Counted from the first letter of the stretch, positions 52,201 to 60,698 are shown. The stretch: DNA of 64,000 nucleotides from Tethya wilhelma (GCA_964030475.1 CAXIPT010000009.1:2075881-2139880); one strand, 5' to 3'. The notes: generated by a model from the sequence alone, not told the origin. A program made the numbers and translations.

Positions 52201-54545
52201 TGAGTAGATTACTGACCTTTTATTGTAGTTTACTAACAAGCTTCTAAGTAGATTACTGACATTTTATTGTAGTTTACTAACATGCTTCTGAGTAGATTAC
52301 TGACATATGCAGTAGTTTACTGACTAGTTTACTGATTAGATTACTGACAAATTTTAATAGTTTACTGATTAGTTTACTAACTTTTGTTGTAGTAGAATCC
52401 TAACATTGCTGTAGATTACTAGCATTGCTAGTACTTAATTGGATAGATTACAGACATTAGTAGAAGTTTACTGACTAGTATGCTACTTTTTTACATTACG
52501 AGAGTTTTTAGATTACTGATAGTTTACTAACCTGGGGTCCTATCTCCACCCACCCCCAGATCAACCGTTTCTCAGTGCGCTCCACAACTCTGAGCAGCAT
52601 CGAGGCCATCTACAACGTGGTGAACAAGTTCCAAGAGCAACCATCCTCCACACCAGAGGCCATTTACGTCAACTCCCAACAGGGAGACTTCACTGAAGAA
52701 GAAGCTGCAGCTTACGACACTCTCGAGAATGTCTTGAAGAGCATGTCTCGCCCTCCCAACCGATCCATGGTCCCCTCGCCGATAGAAGAGGACAAGCCGA
52801 AGGAAGCACCCAAGGCCACACCCCCCACTGGTGCCATACCAGGGGCTCCAGTAAGTTCATGGGTCTGTCGTAGGTTCTTAGCCGAAGTTAGAAGGTTAAC
52901 TGTAAGAGCAACAGTTTTATATACATAGTATGAGCTATGAATATATTATTGCTCCTACAGCTCACCATCTAAATGATGTTTAGCTCCTTTTTTTTCTTTT
53001 TAAGATTATTTGTTCACATATTTGGTCTTCCCTTAGGAGTTGACCCCTCGTCAGATTAAACTGATTAAACAGCAGCAAAAGTTGTTTAAGAAGTTGCAAA
53101 AGAAGACGGAGAAAGAAGCTGAACGTCGAAGGAAGGCTGAAGAGAAACGACGGAGGAGAGAGGAGGAGAAGGAGGGAAGGAGACGAGGGAAGAAAGGAAA
53201 GGTATGATGTAATGATGATGTAAGGAAAGTATCACTGCTGCCAAGCATTAAATTTGGCAAATTGAGCCAATTTAAAGAAAAATTAACCCAACTTGCCAAA
53301 TTTACCCACTATACATTATACCAGCAAATTTACTTGCTGTGCAGCCTGCATGTAGGTTATAAGCTTCTCTCTTTTAGAGTCAAAAGGCCGAGCGTAAGCG
53401 GTACTTTGGTTCCCCACTGGAGTCAGTGGTGGAGGAAGATGGAGTGCCTTCGTTTGTGAAGATGTGTGCTCAGATTGTTGAAGAGAAAGGACTCACTTTG
53501 GAGGGAATATATCGCGTCTCTGGTAAGAAAGAAGTCTGTCAAGAGTTGCAAGAAAAATTCGATTTTGGTAAGTGCAAAATTATTTATACTACCCCTCCCT
53601 AAAGGCCTTTTGGAATAATCTTGAGTAATTTTTTGTCTTAGATAATAATTTGGATGTTGCTAGTCTTGGCTTGTGTGAGACGGCCATCAGTAGCACGTTG
53701 AAGGCATTCTTCAAGCTTCTTCCCGAGCCACTCATCCCCGACAAAGTAGCAGCTATGATACCAGTCATCAATTGTGAGTGGAAAGATGTCAATTATGTTG
53801 TCACCTTGTTTGTTTGTAATGCTAATGTTGAGAGGAGGAGTCAAATTTATAAGTCCCTCCTATAATTAGTATCAATTAATGATATATTTGTTGGCAGGAG
53901 TCATGTTAATGAGTCCCTCCTATAATTAGTTTGTTAATGAGTTAATTAAGAGGAGGAATCAATTATAAGCCCTTCCTGTAATTAGTCCATAATAGTTTAT
54001 TTGTTAGGAGGAGTCAATTAATAAGTCCCTCCTATAATTAGTGTCCAATAATGATTCATTTGTTGAGACATAATTAACGAATTAATGTCCAATTATTGTA
54101 TTGTTGTTAAGCAAATTAGTAAGGCTTCTCAATTAGTGTTCATGAATTATTGAAAGGTGGGACCAAATTAATGAGTCCCTCCCTTATTAATAAACACAGT
54201 TAATTGTAATTAAGAGGCAGTATTCTATCAATTAACAAGCTCCTCCCATTACACACACACCCCGCAGCACTAGATGCAGACTCACAACGGACTAGAGTCC
54301 ACGAGATCCTCAGTTCCCTGCCCGCCCCGAACCTCAAGACCCTGCGATACATGGTCCAACACTTGTACAGAGTGCAGGAGATGCAAGAGACAAACAAAAT
54401 GACTGCTAGCAACCTAGCTATAGTATTCTGGCCCACTCTCATGAGGCCTCCATTAGTGGACTTGGCTGACCCCAGCAAGCAGATGGGGTGGCAGCTTGCA
54501 ATGACTAGAATTATAGAACACCCAGATTTTGTCCCCAGTTCCTAG
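35103..54545 (+). CDS. ARHGAP35: p190-type Rho GTPase-activating protein (ARHGAP35/ARHGAP5 homologue)
   Basis: Switches off Rho GTPases at the cell cortex. Twelve exons give 1124 codons: 35103-35369, 37291-38271, 39248-39326, 39529-39996, 40473-40684, 51614-51765, 51999-52158, 52560-52850, 53037-53201, 53378-53567, 53642-53773 and 54268-54545. The N-terminal GTPase-like domain has [28 protein letters not shown] and VSAQKG; the P-loop's first Gly is Gln. FF-like helices follow. The middle is Pro-rich with repeated Tyr motifs ([24 protein letters not shown]). A basic coiled stretch precedes the RhoGAP domain, which has the arginine finger in GIYRVSG, then LPEPLIP and [13 protein letters not shown]. 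It is shorter than human p190A (about 1500 residues). The 10.9-kb intron 40685-51613 holds five antisense TRAF-like genes. A poly(A) signal candidate is at 54674-54679. Confidence 0.9.
36599..36660. repeat. (GT)n microsatellite
   Basis: An interrupted GT tract in the first RhoGAP coding intron (35370-37290). No gene was seen in that 1.9-kb intron. Confidence 0.9.
36957..37134. repeat. Two small hairpin-forming inverted repeats
   Basis: TATACACTTTCA (36957-36968) pairs perfectly with TGAAAGTGTATA (36986-36997). AGTTGCATGACCCTTAAGT (37065-37083) pairs with ACTTAAGGGCATGCAACT (37117-37134) with one bulge. Both lie in the first RhoGAP coding intron; the second resembles a very short MITE. Confidence 0.6.
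37237..37281. repeat. (AC)n microsatellite at an acceptor
   Basis: Pure AC ends 9 nt before the acceptor of the large second RhoGAP exon (37291). Confidence 0.95.
40115..40332. repeat. Fold-back element with ~60-bp imperfect inverted arms
   Basis: The left arm contains GAGGTTGCAA, then CAATTAGAGATTACG, then AACGTT(G)ATTGCTT. The right arm carries the inverse complement of the same blocks in the same order (AAGCAATGAACGTT, CGTAATCTCTAATTG, TTGCAACCTC). A T-rich loop separates them. The whole 218 bp could fold into one long hairpin. It lies in a RhoGAP intron (39997-40472). Confidence 0.75.
41001..42232 (-). CDS. TRAF-like RING/zinc-finger/MATH protein 1, the divergent copy
   Basis: Exons 42232-42019 and 41935-41001 give 382 codons plus stop. 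Residues ~20-62 form a variant RING (CLIC ... [10 protein letters not shown] ... CPHC) in which the usual His of CGH is Lys. TRAF-type zinc fingers follow ([14 protein letters not shown] ... [37 protein letters not shown]), then a TRAF-C/MATH domain ([19 protein letters not shown] ... LQWPF ... [18 protein letters not shown]). Such proteins are adaptors or E3 ligases in TNF/Toll-type signalling; a coiled coil of the classical TRAF type is not evident. The middle differs strongly from the four paralogues, whereas the RING exon and last ~40 codons are nearly identical to them. It lies antisense in a RhoGAP intron. Confidence 0.88.
42577..44020 (-). CDS. TRAF-like RING/zinc-finger/MATH protein 2
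   Basis: Exons 44020-43798 and 43598-42577 give 414 codons plus stop. It has the same order as its neighbours: variant RING (CLIC, CCGKIYC, CPQC), a run of TRAF-type zinc fingers ([59 protein letters not shown]), a short helix with [20 protein letters not shown], and a MATH domain ([30 protein letters not shown]). The single intron interrupts the codon after FEDKR, as in copies 3 and 5. Position and sequence show tandem duplication. Its partners are unknown; a signalling adaptor or E3 ligase role is inferred from the family. Confidence 0.9.
44021..44397. other. Intergenic spacer, TRAF-like 2 / TRAF-like 3
   Basis: 377 AT-rich bases holding the promoter of copy 2 and the 3' end of copy 3. No further gene was seen. 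Confidence 0.4.
44398..45699 (-). CDS. TRAF-like RING/zinc-finger/MATH protein 3, with an in-frame intron
   Basis: Exons 45699-45477 and 45419-44398 give 414 codons plus stop, the same exon lengths as copy 2. The intron 45420-45476 is only 57 nt (GTAAGT...CAACAG), a multiple of three with no stop, so the unspliced RNA also encodes a full protein of 433 residues with 19 extra between RING and first zinc finger. Domains: variant RING ([10 protein letters not shown]), zinc fingers ([56 protein letters not shown]) and MATH ([21 protein letters not shown]). The shared intron position argues that the spliced form is standard. Confidence 0.9.
   Translation of the reverse strand: MASNIADLSGYDCSFVEEPSDDLICLICTFVAKDPQQLTCCGKIYCRACLQEHQKHSPICPQCRKRGNKFEDKRSKSTELFFTSLSYNYVITTGYRAIQQLRVKCNNIDNGCGWTGELQKLEHHLGECLYQLVPCPNECEEEKKKVELLWKDLDDHLQSECPNRIIECVHCKEEGKFIDITTTHLEMCQKVEILCTNEGCGGKIRREKLFNHRGNCPYERFRCKYSHIGCSAVLLSKDRESHESNDQLHLHLALETITKMKSGVTSSSSYGQNGFTIRMKDFNNYKTKDMGYISPPFYSKPGGYKLRLRVDANGWWEGHNKSVSLFAYFMRGENDDNLQWPFTGTVTIELLNQLQDDQHYIYEVKYQGRNNKSNNRVTEGDTVSSGCGTTNYISHSDLGYHPDLHCQYLKDDCLFFRVTVEAPPPIKPWLTCN
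45997..46172. repeat. GC-rich inverted-repeat element
   Basis: CACTCTCTTTGGGG at the left end matches the inverse complement of the right end (CACTCTCTCTTGGGGG). Inside, CTTGGGGGTATGG (46096-46108) pairs perfectly with CCATACCCCCAAG (46152-46164). No clear target-site duplication was found. Confidence 0.45.
47455..48025. repeat. Duplicated 3' flank, copy A (copy B at 49440-49972)
   Basis: Long matching stretches in the same order, e.g. TGTTCTAAGTTTAGCACAAA, GACATTCCAAATGAAAGTGC and TGCCTTTCATGAGTGTTCTA, occur in both segments just downstream (on the minus strand) of TRAF-like copies 4 and 5. The duplication unit was therefore gene plus flank. Confidence 0.8.
48026..49145 (-). CDS. TRAF-like protein 4, RING domain missing
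   Basis: Exons 49145-49103 and 49026-48026 give 347 codons plus stop. The second exon encodes zinc fingers and MATH like its neighbours ([13 protein letters not shown], missing the three-residue [58 protein letters not shown]). The first exon is cut to [14 protein letters not shown]: only the linker after the RING remains, beginning at a new ATG, with a weak GTATAA donor. Upstream bases on the minus strand still read AAGCATTCAGAC, resembling the KHS codons before the last RING cysteines in relatives, so a RING exon was probably lost. Such a form could act as a dominant adaptor without ligase activity, or be a decaying gene. Confidence 0.75.
49146..49972. other. Spacer between TRAF-like 4 and 5
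   Basis: 827 bp with no complete gene. It contains the possible RING remnant of copy 4 (just above 49146) and copy B of the duplicated flank (49440-49972). Confidence 0.5.
49973..51295 (-). CDS. TRAF-like RING/zinc-finger/MATH protein 5
   Basis: Exons 51295-51073 and 51000-49973 give 416 codons plus stop. The variant RING ([18 protein letters not shown]) is slightly diverged from copies 1-3 ([13 protein letters not shown] start). Zinc fingers [48 protein letters not shown] and CKYSHIGC lead to a MATH domain ([30 protein letters not shown]). This is the outermost (5'-most) gene of the array, 318 bp from the next RhoGAP exon on the opposite strand. Confidence 0.9.
52159..52540. repeat. TAGTTTACTGA/TAGATTACTGA minisatellite filling a RhoGAP intron
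   Basis: The blocks TAGTTTACT and TAGATTACTGAC alternate through almost the whole intron 52159-52559, in degenerate units of roughly 20-60 nt. The donor itself (GTTAGTTTACT) is part of the array. Confidence 0.75.
53828..54185. repeat. ~75-bp tandem repeat with hairpin unit in a RhoGAP intron
   Basis: Units contain GGAGGAGTC, then AAGTCCCTCCTATAATTAGT, repeated about four to five times. GGAGG(A)GTC and the CCCTCC downstream can pair. It lies in intron 53774-54267. Confidence 0.7.
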
Positions 54546-54856
54546 CTATAGATTGATGAGCAGTTCAGCCTGTGCAATGCACAGGCTGTTTTTTATAAGT
54601 ATGTTATGTATTATGGAATGAATTGCAAATTATAATTGCATGTTGCTGTGCACAAGTTACGGTTAATAATTGAAATAAACTACTCTTTCTGTCAGCATGC
54701 CATGGAATTAATCGAGCTAAAATTAATGCATGTATATATGGATGCGAGCTCCGCCTACTAAAGTTATGTTCTAATTAACCGAACACAATTGAAATTTTTC
54801 CCTATTCTATCAACGAATATCTCTGCAAGCCGACGAGTGTGAAATAAGTCACTGAA
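54546..54856. other. RhoGAP 3' end / VPS26 promoter
   Basis: 311 bp containing AATAAA at 54674-54679 for RhoGAP. Sequence after that probably holds the VPS26 promoter and leader. The two genes are in tandem. Confidence 0.5.
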
Positions 54857-56563
54857 ATGGTGAGTCTGATAAGCTATGCATGCTTAGAATGGCAACTAGC
54901 AACTGGTGTGAGTACTGTGTCGCTTGTTCTAGCTTGTACGCACTGCTGTGCGTGTTCATTGTTTGTCCTATCTCAAGTCACATGACCACCCATTGAAAGT
55001 GGCCATACTATGCATGAAGGGCTCATTTAGTAACCAATGCGAAGTTTTTAGCCAACCTTAGTGTGTGTATTACTCACACAACACACTCATACTTGCATCT
55101 GTGCCACATCTCCCACTATATAGAGTTTCTTTGGTTTGGGCCAGTCTGCTGAGATCAAGATTGATCTTGAGGAGCTGGAAAAACGCAAGAAGGTCGACGT
55201 GAAAAATGAAGAAGGAAAGAAAGAGAAGCTTCCCCTCTACCTCGATGGAGAGAGTGTCACTGGACAGGTACATACAACAATCGCATATATGCTTCTATAC
55301 CTCAGTCCCTTACACACCCTAGCTATGCCAGACTATGATTCCAATGTTGTTTTTGAGTGGAAATGTCCCATATTGTCTCAAATCAGGTTCAAATCACCTT
55401 GAAAGGCAAGAAGCTTGAGCATCACGGCATCCGTGTGGAGTTTGTTGGTCAAATTGAGATGTTCTATGACCGTGGGAACCATCACGACTTCCTCTCTCTC
55501 GTCCGACAGTTGGATCCCCCAGGGGAACTGACGCAGTCCAAGACGTACAAGTTTGAGTTTTCGCAAGTTGAGAAGCCATATGAGACATACACAGGCACCA
55601 ATGTTAGACTAAGGTACTTGGTGGGCTCTACATAGAATCTTTCATACACTTGTAGCAAATGTACAGATACTTACAGGTGAATTGATGAATGACAATAGTT
55701 ATGCATTTCAAAGTCTGTTGCAGTATAGACAGCAGAAAGCTTTTGTACATTTCTGCCACATGTATATATGCATAAGACGTGGGTTTGAATTCCAGCTAGA
55801 TCTCAAGATTTTCCCCTATGAATTGTGGCTTTATAACCTTCAAATTATGCTTTTTATGCTTCATCCCAAAGTTATTGTGCACAATTATTAAGTGCATGTG
55901 GTCTTTTATATTGGAATTTGGGGGCCCACTTTGTATCAGTTTCAAAGACCACGTTCTTTCCACCCAGGTATTTCCTACGAGTGGTGATTGTCCGTCGTCT
56001 CTCAGACATCTCCAAGGAGGTGGATGTGGCGGTGCACACACTGAGCCACTTCCCTGACATGAACAACTCCCTCAAGATGGAGGTTGGGATTGAGGACTGC
56101 CTCCATATTGAGTTCGAATACAACAAGGCAAAGTAAGAGGGAAGATAGAATTAAACATGGGGTACAGGGCCTGGGAACGAGGCTAGATACTCGGTCTATC
56201 ATAGCTAAAACTTGTGGTAGATTTAAAAATTAAACAGCACAGAGTAGACCTGGGTACGAGGCTACCGACTATCCACAATGGCTAAAATTTGACTATTAAG
56301 ATGACTAATAAAGTTTAAAAACTGTATGGATGCTGGGTCATTCTTTCTAAGATTGACTAACATAAGGTGATCCGAAAAGGGTCGATAATTACTGTGTGTG
56401 TGTGTGTGTCTTGTGACTCGTATGCTGTAGGTATCACTTCAGAGACATAGTGGTGGGTAAGATCTACTTCTTGTTGGTACGTATCAAGATCAAGCACATG
56501 GAGATAGCCATCATCAAGAAGGAGACATCAGGAACACGTAAGCAAGCACAAATTTCTGTCAAA

Positions 56564-56633
<70 letters not shown>

Positions 56634-57325
56634 TCTCTCTCTCCAACCTTTCTCTTTGAGCACACACAGTATTTTATGTCGGCTCTTACAATATCACAAG
56701 CTTTTTATCAAGTACCCCCCCCCCCCTCCCTCCCTCCCACACACAGCTCCTAATATCTACACTGAAAGTGAACAGATAGCCAAGTATGAGATCATGGACG
56801 GTGCACCTGTCCGAGGGGAGTCCATCCCCATCCGTCTCTTCCTGGCGGGCTACGACCTCACCCCCACCATGAGGGACATCAATAAGAAGTTCAGTGTACG
56901 TTACTACCTCAATCTTGTGCTAGTGGACGAGGAGGAACGACGGTACTTTAAACAACAGGTTAGACCAGTTTTTTTTTTCCTCTTTTTTTCTTTACTTTTA
57001 AATTTCATGCCCCTTTGTGTCAAGCATGGTCCCCTTTGTGTTTTTGTGCTTTTAAGCTTGATGACCTGAAGTCCTTTACTAAGTGTTTTCTTCCTTTACA
57101 ACTTATCTCTATGTAGGCTCAGTAGAGTTAGTAGCAAGCTTCGGAGTATTATAAGGAGAATATCTATAAGCATGCTTGGGAAATTTTGTTCCCAATAGAA
57201 GACATATTATGGCCGTATTAAGTTTTATTTTCATTGTGTGTGTGTTTGTTTATTTGTAGGAGATTGTCATTTGGAGGAAAGCTGATCCAAAGGCTGCCAG
57301 AAAAGGAGCTGTCACCAAAAAATAG
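54857..57325 (+). CDS. VPS26A: VPS26, retromer arrestin-like subunit
   Basis: Core retromer subunit that recycles endosomal cargo to the Golgi or plasma membrane. Exons 54857-54859, 55124-55267, 55387-55613, 55968-56132, 56431-56537, 56747-56958 and 57260-57325 give 307 codons plus TAG. The first coding exon supplies only the ATG, which runs straight into the GTGAGT donor; exon 2 continues SFFGLGQSAEIKIDL, matching the family's MSF start. Conserved segments: LYLDGESVTG, LEHHGIRVEFVGQIE, PGELTQSKTYKFEF, EKPYETYTGTNVRLRYFL, KMEVGIEDCLHIEFEYNK, VGKIYFLLVRIKIKHME, EIMDGAPVRGESIPIRLFL and KKFSVRYYLNLVLVDEE. The short tail KAARKGAVTKK replaces the longer Glu/Ser-rich vertebrate tail. It is convergent with the snRNP gene, 284 bp apart. 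Confidence 0.93.
55779..55815 (+). repeat. 5'-truncated copy of the tRNA-derived SINE
   Basis: GGGTTTGAATTCCAGCTAGA followed by TCTCAAGATTTTC matches 907-940 with few changes, including the part beyond the tRNA-like region. It lies in a VPS26 intron. Confidence 0.65.
56160..56264. repeat. Two TAGCCTCGT-family ends in tandem
   Basis: CCTGGGAACGAGGCTA (ending 56185) and CCTGGGTACGAGGCTA (ending 56264) are near-identical ends in the same orientation. Each is followed by similar sequence (CATAGCTAAAA / CAATGGCTAAAA). They lie in a VPS26 intron. Confidence 0.6.
56570..56632. repeat. (CT)n-(AC)n compound microsatellite
   Basis: CT repeats pass directly into AC repeats in the VPS26 intron after the exon ending 56537. 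Confidence 0.95.
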
Positions 57326-57609
57326 CTAGCAACAACTGCCACACTTAAGACTCTTCACTATAATAGGTATTATCGTATTATTCTATTGTTTTTTACTGAT
57401 GTTTATGTAATTCCACTCTTAAATTATATATTACACTGTTTGGTTGTTGTAAGCATTATATATTCTATGTGTGTGTATATTTTGTGAAAATCTTTAAATT
57501 TGAAGAAATTTAACAATATCGAAAGAATTTGGAACTTATGAGAGTACCAAAGATGCAAAGGAAAATCAAAGAGTGACCATTATGGGTCTTGTTTGTTCAG
57601 TAGGATTAC

Positions 57610-57809
57610 CTATTTCTTAGCGTATGCTATCTTCATTGCGTTGGTTGGGGTGATCTTGAATCCGTGGAGAGAATGTTTTGCCTCGCTAGACTGTATCTCA
57701 GTCTCAAACTCAACAAAGGCAATATCACTTCGACCAGGCACCAAACGTACCTCCTTGAAGCCAGGGAATCTAACAAGAAAAACAAGCAAAGCAAGATCAA
57801 CATTGGCTT

Positions 57810-57840
<31 letters not shown>

Positions 57841-58753
57841 AGGGGGGCAGCACTCACTGTTGAAAGAGCATGGAGAGCATCATTTCGTTCGTCTCTTCAG
57901 GGAGATTGGTCACAAACAAGATCTTGTTCGGTGCCTCCCTACCAGTAGGTTGGCCACTGGAACCTACGAAGCAAGAGAACACAATCCCTTAAACTAACGA
58001 TTGAACACACAAATTACACGCAGACACACTGCCATGCTACAGCACACACACACCTGAATGAGAGGATGGCTTCTGTGAAGATCCTCCAGAACTGGAAGCT
58101 TGACTCTTAGCAGCTGCTTTCTTTGTTGCAGCTAAAAAGCATAAAATATACATTCATAATATAACGCAAAGATATAGTTATTCTATTTAATGCTCACCTT
58201 CATCGGCCTTTTTCTTCTTGCGTTCCACATACGTCCCATCTGCCTTAGCAACAGCATCGGACTTTGACTTGCAATAGGCTATCCTCTGGAGTGTGCAGTG
58301 AGTGGATTAGTGGGAGAAAAAGAGGCTGTGCAATGCAGATCTATACTGCGTTCGCCCCAAGGCAATACAGTAATAATGCAATACAGTGTCTATGATTATT
58401 ATATTATACAAAATACACTATTATTCTAAATAATGCACACCACATACCATGGGCTTGTCGTAGAAAGGGAACCCTTGCATTGACCTGAGAGCACTAGTGG
58501 CACTGGAGATGTCTTTGAACACGACAAACGCCTGGCCTCTCATTTTGAGTGTCTTCAACGCTACAATGTCCAAGATGGGTCCAAATTGAGAGAAAATGGC
58601 GTACAGGGATTTCTTGAGCTCTGCAAGTGTAAAAGTTTGCACAAAAACGTGAGCATTGCTTGCATGGTTACAGTATGAGACCTTCTTACCTTCTTTCTTC
58701 ACTTTTTCGTTCAGGTTGTTGATGTACAACGTCTGGTTAGGTGGATACTCCAT
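57610..58753 (-). CDS. SNRPA: U1A/U2B'' small nuclear ribonucleoprotein (SNF type)
   Basis: Spliceosomal RNA-binding protein for U1 and/or U2 snRNA hairpins. Exons 58753-58690, 58620-58448, 58285-58198, 58131-58054, 57963-57858 and 57769-57610 give 222 codons plus stop. RRM1 has RNP2 LYINNL and RNP1 RGQAFVVF, with the family's [20 protein letters not shown] start. A Lys/Ala/Ser-rich linker follows (ERKKKKADE). RRM2 has ILFVTNL and SDIAFVEF and ends MKIAYAKK. The short linker (~60 residues) is closer to U2B''/fly SNF than to human U1A, so one protein may serve both snRNPs; that is inference. It is divergent from BECN1 with 128 bp between start codons. Confidence 0.92.
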
Positions 58754-58881
58754 GGCTGCTTTCCGCTGCTTTCAGTGAGAAAATGAACGTCTTTACAACG
58801 TGGTTGTGGGGATATTTTGCAATGCTCCTGTCATTTGTAATTTCACTCACGCGCGTAATTTCCTATGACGTCATAATCAAA
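58754..58881. promoter_or_regulatory. 128-bp divergent promoter, SNRPA/BECN1, with CRE palindrome
   Basis: Only 128 bp separate the two ATGs. TGACGTCA lies at 58865-58872, nine bases before the BECN1 ATG. It could act as promoter element or lie in the BECN1 leader. An in-frame upstream ATG for BECN1 lies at 58783. Confidence 0.55.
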
Positions 58882-60288
58882 ATGTCCTCCAGCTCCTCAA
58901 AGCCAACAACACACGTTGCTTTCGTGTGCCAGAAGTGTGCGACGCCCATCAAGTTGAATAAAACTCTTCACTCGAGAGCTCTAGTGGACGTTACACAAGA
59001 GGTACAAAAGAAGTTCGTTGATAAAAACGAAGGATTGGCGCTTGAATCTAAACAAGACACCAAACCATCCAATGACAATGTTTCCACGGTGAAAACTATA
59101 CCAGAAGACACTGTGCCCGGTGACAATGAAGATCCACAACCTTCTTTTAGACCCAGAAGCTCCCCACAGGTGAATCGGCGTGCTAGTATGGAAGTAGTTT
59201 ATGCCGGACCAGGTAGCTTCTCCATTGCAAACCAACCCGATATTCTGCAAGCATTGAGCACCAAGAAACAGATTGAAGTGGCAGCCGAAGCATTTGAACT
59301 CTTGTCAATGGCTACGGACGTTGATCACCCACTTTGCAAAGAGTGTCCGGAAGATATTCTCGATAGGTACGACAATCAGATCCTAAGGATGGAAGAGGCA
59401 AAACGTCACTATGATCGCATGGGAACAGAATTGGAAAAAGAAGTCGAATCCTACAAATCTCAAATGTCAGAACTCGATGCCGAGTTTGAGGAACTTCGCA
59501 GAGAAGAGGAGATACTGAAGGCAAAGCTATTGAAGACCGAAGAGCACAGGAAACAGATTGCAGCAGAAATGAAGGTGCAGCAAGAGAGAGAGAAGAGGCT
59601 AAAGGACGAAGAGGAAGTATACTGGAGGGAGTTCAACGAGCACCAGCGCCAGATGTTGCACTTCAAGGACGATCAGCTGAGCGTCCAGTACCAGCTGCAG
59701 TATGCTACGGAGCAGCTCAATCGCTTGAAGAAGACAAACGTTCTAAACAGTGCCTTTCATATTTGGCACAATGGACACTTTGGTACCATTAACGGTCTTC
59801 GTTTGGGTCGTCTACAGACTGTCCCGGTGGAGTGGACAGAGATCAATGCAGCGTGGGGACAGACAGCTTTCTTACTGAACACACTAGCTCGCATGTCAGG
59901 TATCAAATTTGAGCGATACAACTTGGTCCCGTACGGTAACAACTCTTTCTTGGAATCGACTGATGGAAAACGAAAAATCCTTCCTCTTTACAGCAGTTCA
60001 ACATTTAGACTTTTCACAGACACCAAGTTTGATACCGCTATGGTAGCGTTTCTTGATTGTCTGAACCAACTAAAGATGCACATTGAAACCAACAGTCATC
60101 CACACTTTATGCTTCCTTACAAGATTGAAAAAGATAAGATTGGGGACTCTGGGAAGGAATTCTACTCTGTCAAGACGCAGTTTAACAATCCTGAACATTG
60201 GACAAAAGCGTTGAAGTTTGTGTTGACAAATCTTCGATGGGCTTTGACGTGGGTTGCTGCAAATTCTATCCAGCGACCTATGGAATAG
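58882..60288 (+). CDS. BECN1: Beclin 1, intronless
   Basis: Autophagy scaffold of the class III PI3-kinase (VPS34) complex. One uninterrupted reading frame of 468 codons plus stop. The N-terminal VCQKC (Cys16/Cys19) matches the first CxxC and TDVDHPLCKEC the second. The BH3 region (IEVAAEAFELLSM) lacks the Gly-Asp of vertebrate Beclin 1. A long coiled coil follows (about 150-265), then the evolutionarily conserved domain: TNVLNSAFHIWHNGHFGTIN, RLGRLQTVPVEW, INAAWGQTAFLL, LVPYGNNS, MVAFLDCL, VKTQFNNPEHWTKALKF. The start was set at ATG 58882 by homology; an upstream in-frame ATG (58783) would add 33 residues containing a hydrophobic stretch. All other complete genes here have introns, so a retrocopy origin or intron loss is possible. 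Confidence 0.93.
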   Translation: MSSSSSKPTTHVAFVCQKCATPIKLNKTLHSRALVDVTQEVQKKFVDKNEGLALESKQDTKPSNDNVSTVKTIPEDTVPGDNEDPQPSFRPRSSPQVNRRASMEVVYAGPGSFSIANQPDILQALSTKKQIEVAAEAFELLSMATDVDHPLCKECPEDILDRYDNQILRMEEAKRHYDRMGTELEKEVESYKSQMSELDAEFEELRREEEILKAKLLKTEEHRKQIAAEMKVQQEREKRLKDEEEVYWREFNEHQRQMLHFKDDQLSVQYQLQYATEQLNRLKKTNVLNSAFHIWHNGHFGTINGLRLGRLQTVPVEWTEINAAWGQTAFLLNTLARMSGIKFERYNLVPYGNNSFLESTDGKRKILPLYSSSTFRLFTDTKFDTAMVAFLDCLNQLKMHIETNSHPHFMLPYKIEKDKIGDSGKEFYSVKTQFNNPEHWTKALKFVLTNLRWALTWVAANSIQRPME

Positions 60289-60698
60289 AATTTTAATTCT
60301 CTGTTAGCTACCATTTGCATCTTGTTTTTTTTTGTTACTAGTCTATACCATGCATTTGCTGAGTATTTCTTACCATTGTAATTGATAAATGGGTTTTGTA
60401 GACTATCAGTATTATGTGTGCTATCTGGGTGAGGGTATTTATTGACAACTTATTGTCAATAGTGTGCAGTTGATGCAGATCAGGTGCATGCTTGCAGGGC
60501 ATGCGACATGCGGAACTTTCAGTTAATTGGAATATACGGTAGGAATGGAAAAATTACCTCCTACATTTATAGCAAGTGAGGAGAAAGCTTGGCCGTTGTG
60601 AGCTTTTCACTAGGACCTATCCCTTCCCTGAAGATCCCATTTCCACGGATTTCGTATTACAGTGCATGCAGCGCTGTATTGTGGAAAATTGAGACGAA
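60289..60698. other. BECN1 3' end and RNF2 promoter region
   Basis: 410 bp between tandem genes. No gene was seen. TATACGGTA at about 60534-60542 resembles one terminus of the TACCGTATA element family. Confidence 0.4.

Noticed and set aside
58741..58881. Beclin 1 starting at 58741
   Set aside because: That codon is GTG and overlaps the divergent snRNP start; homology begins after ATG 58882.
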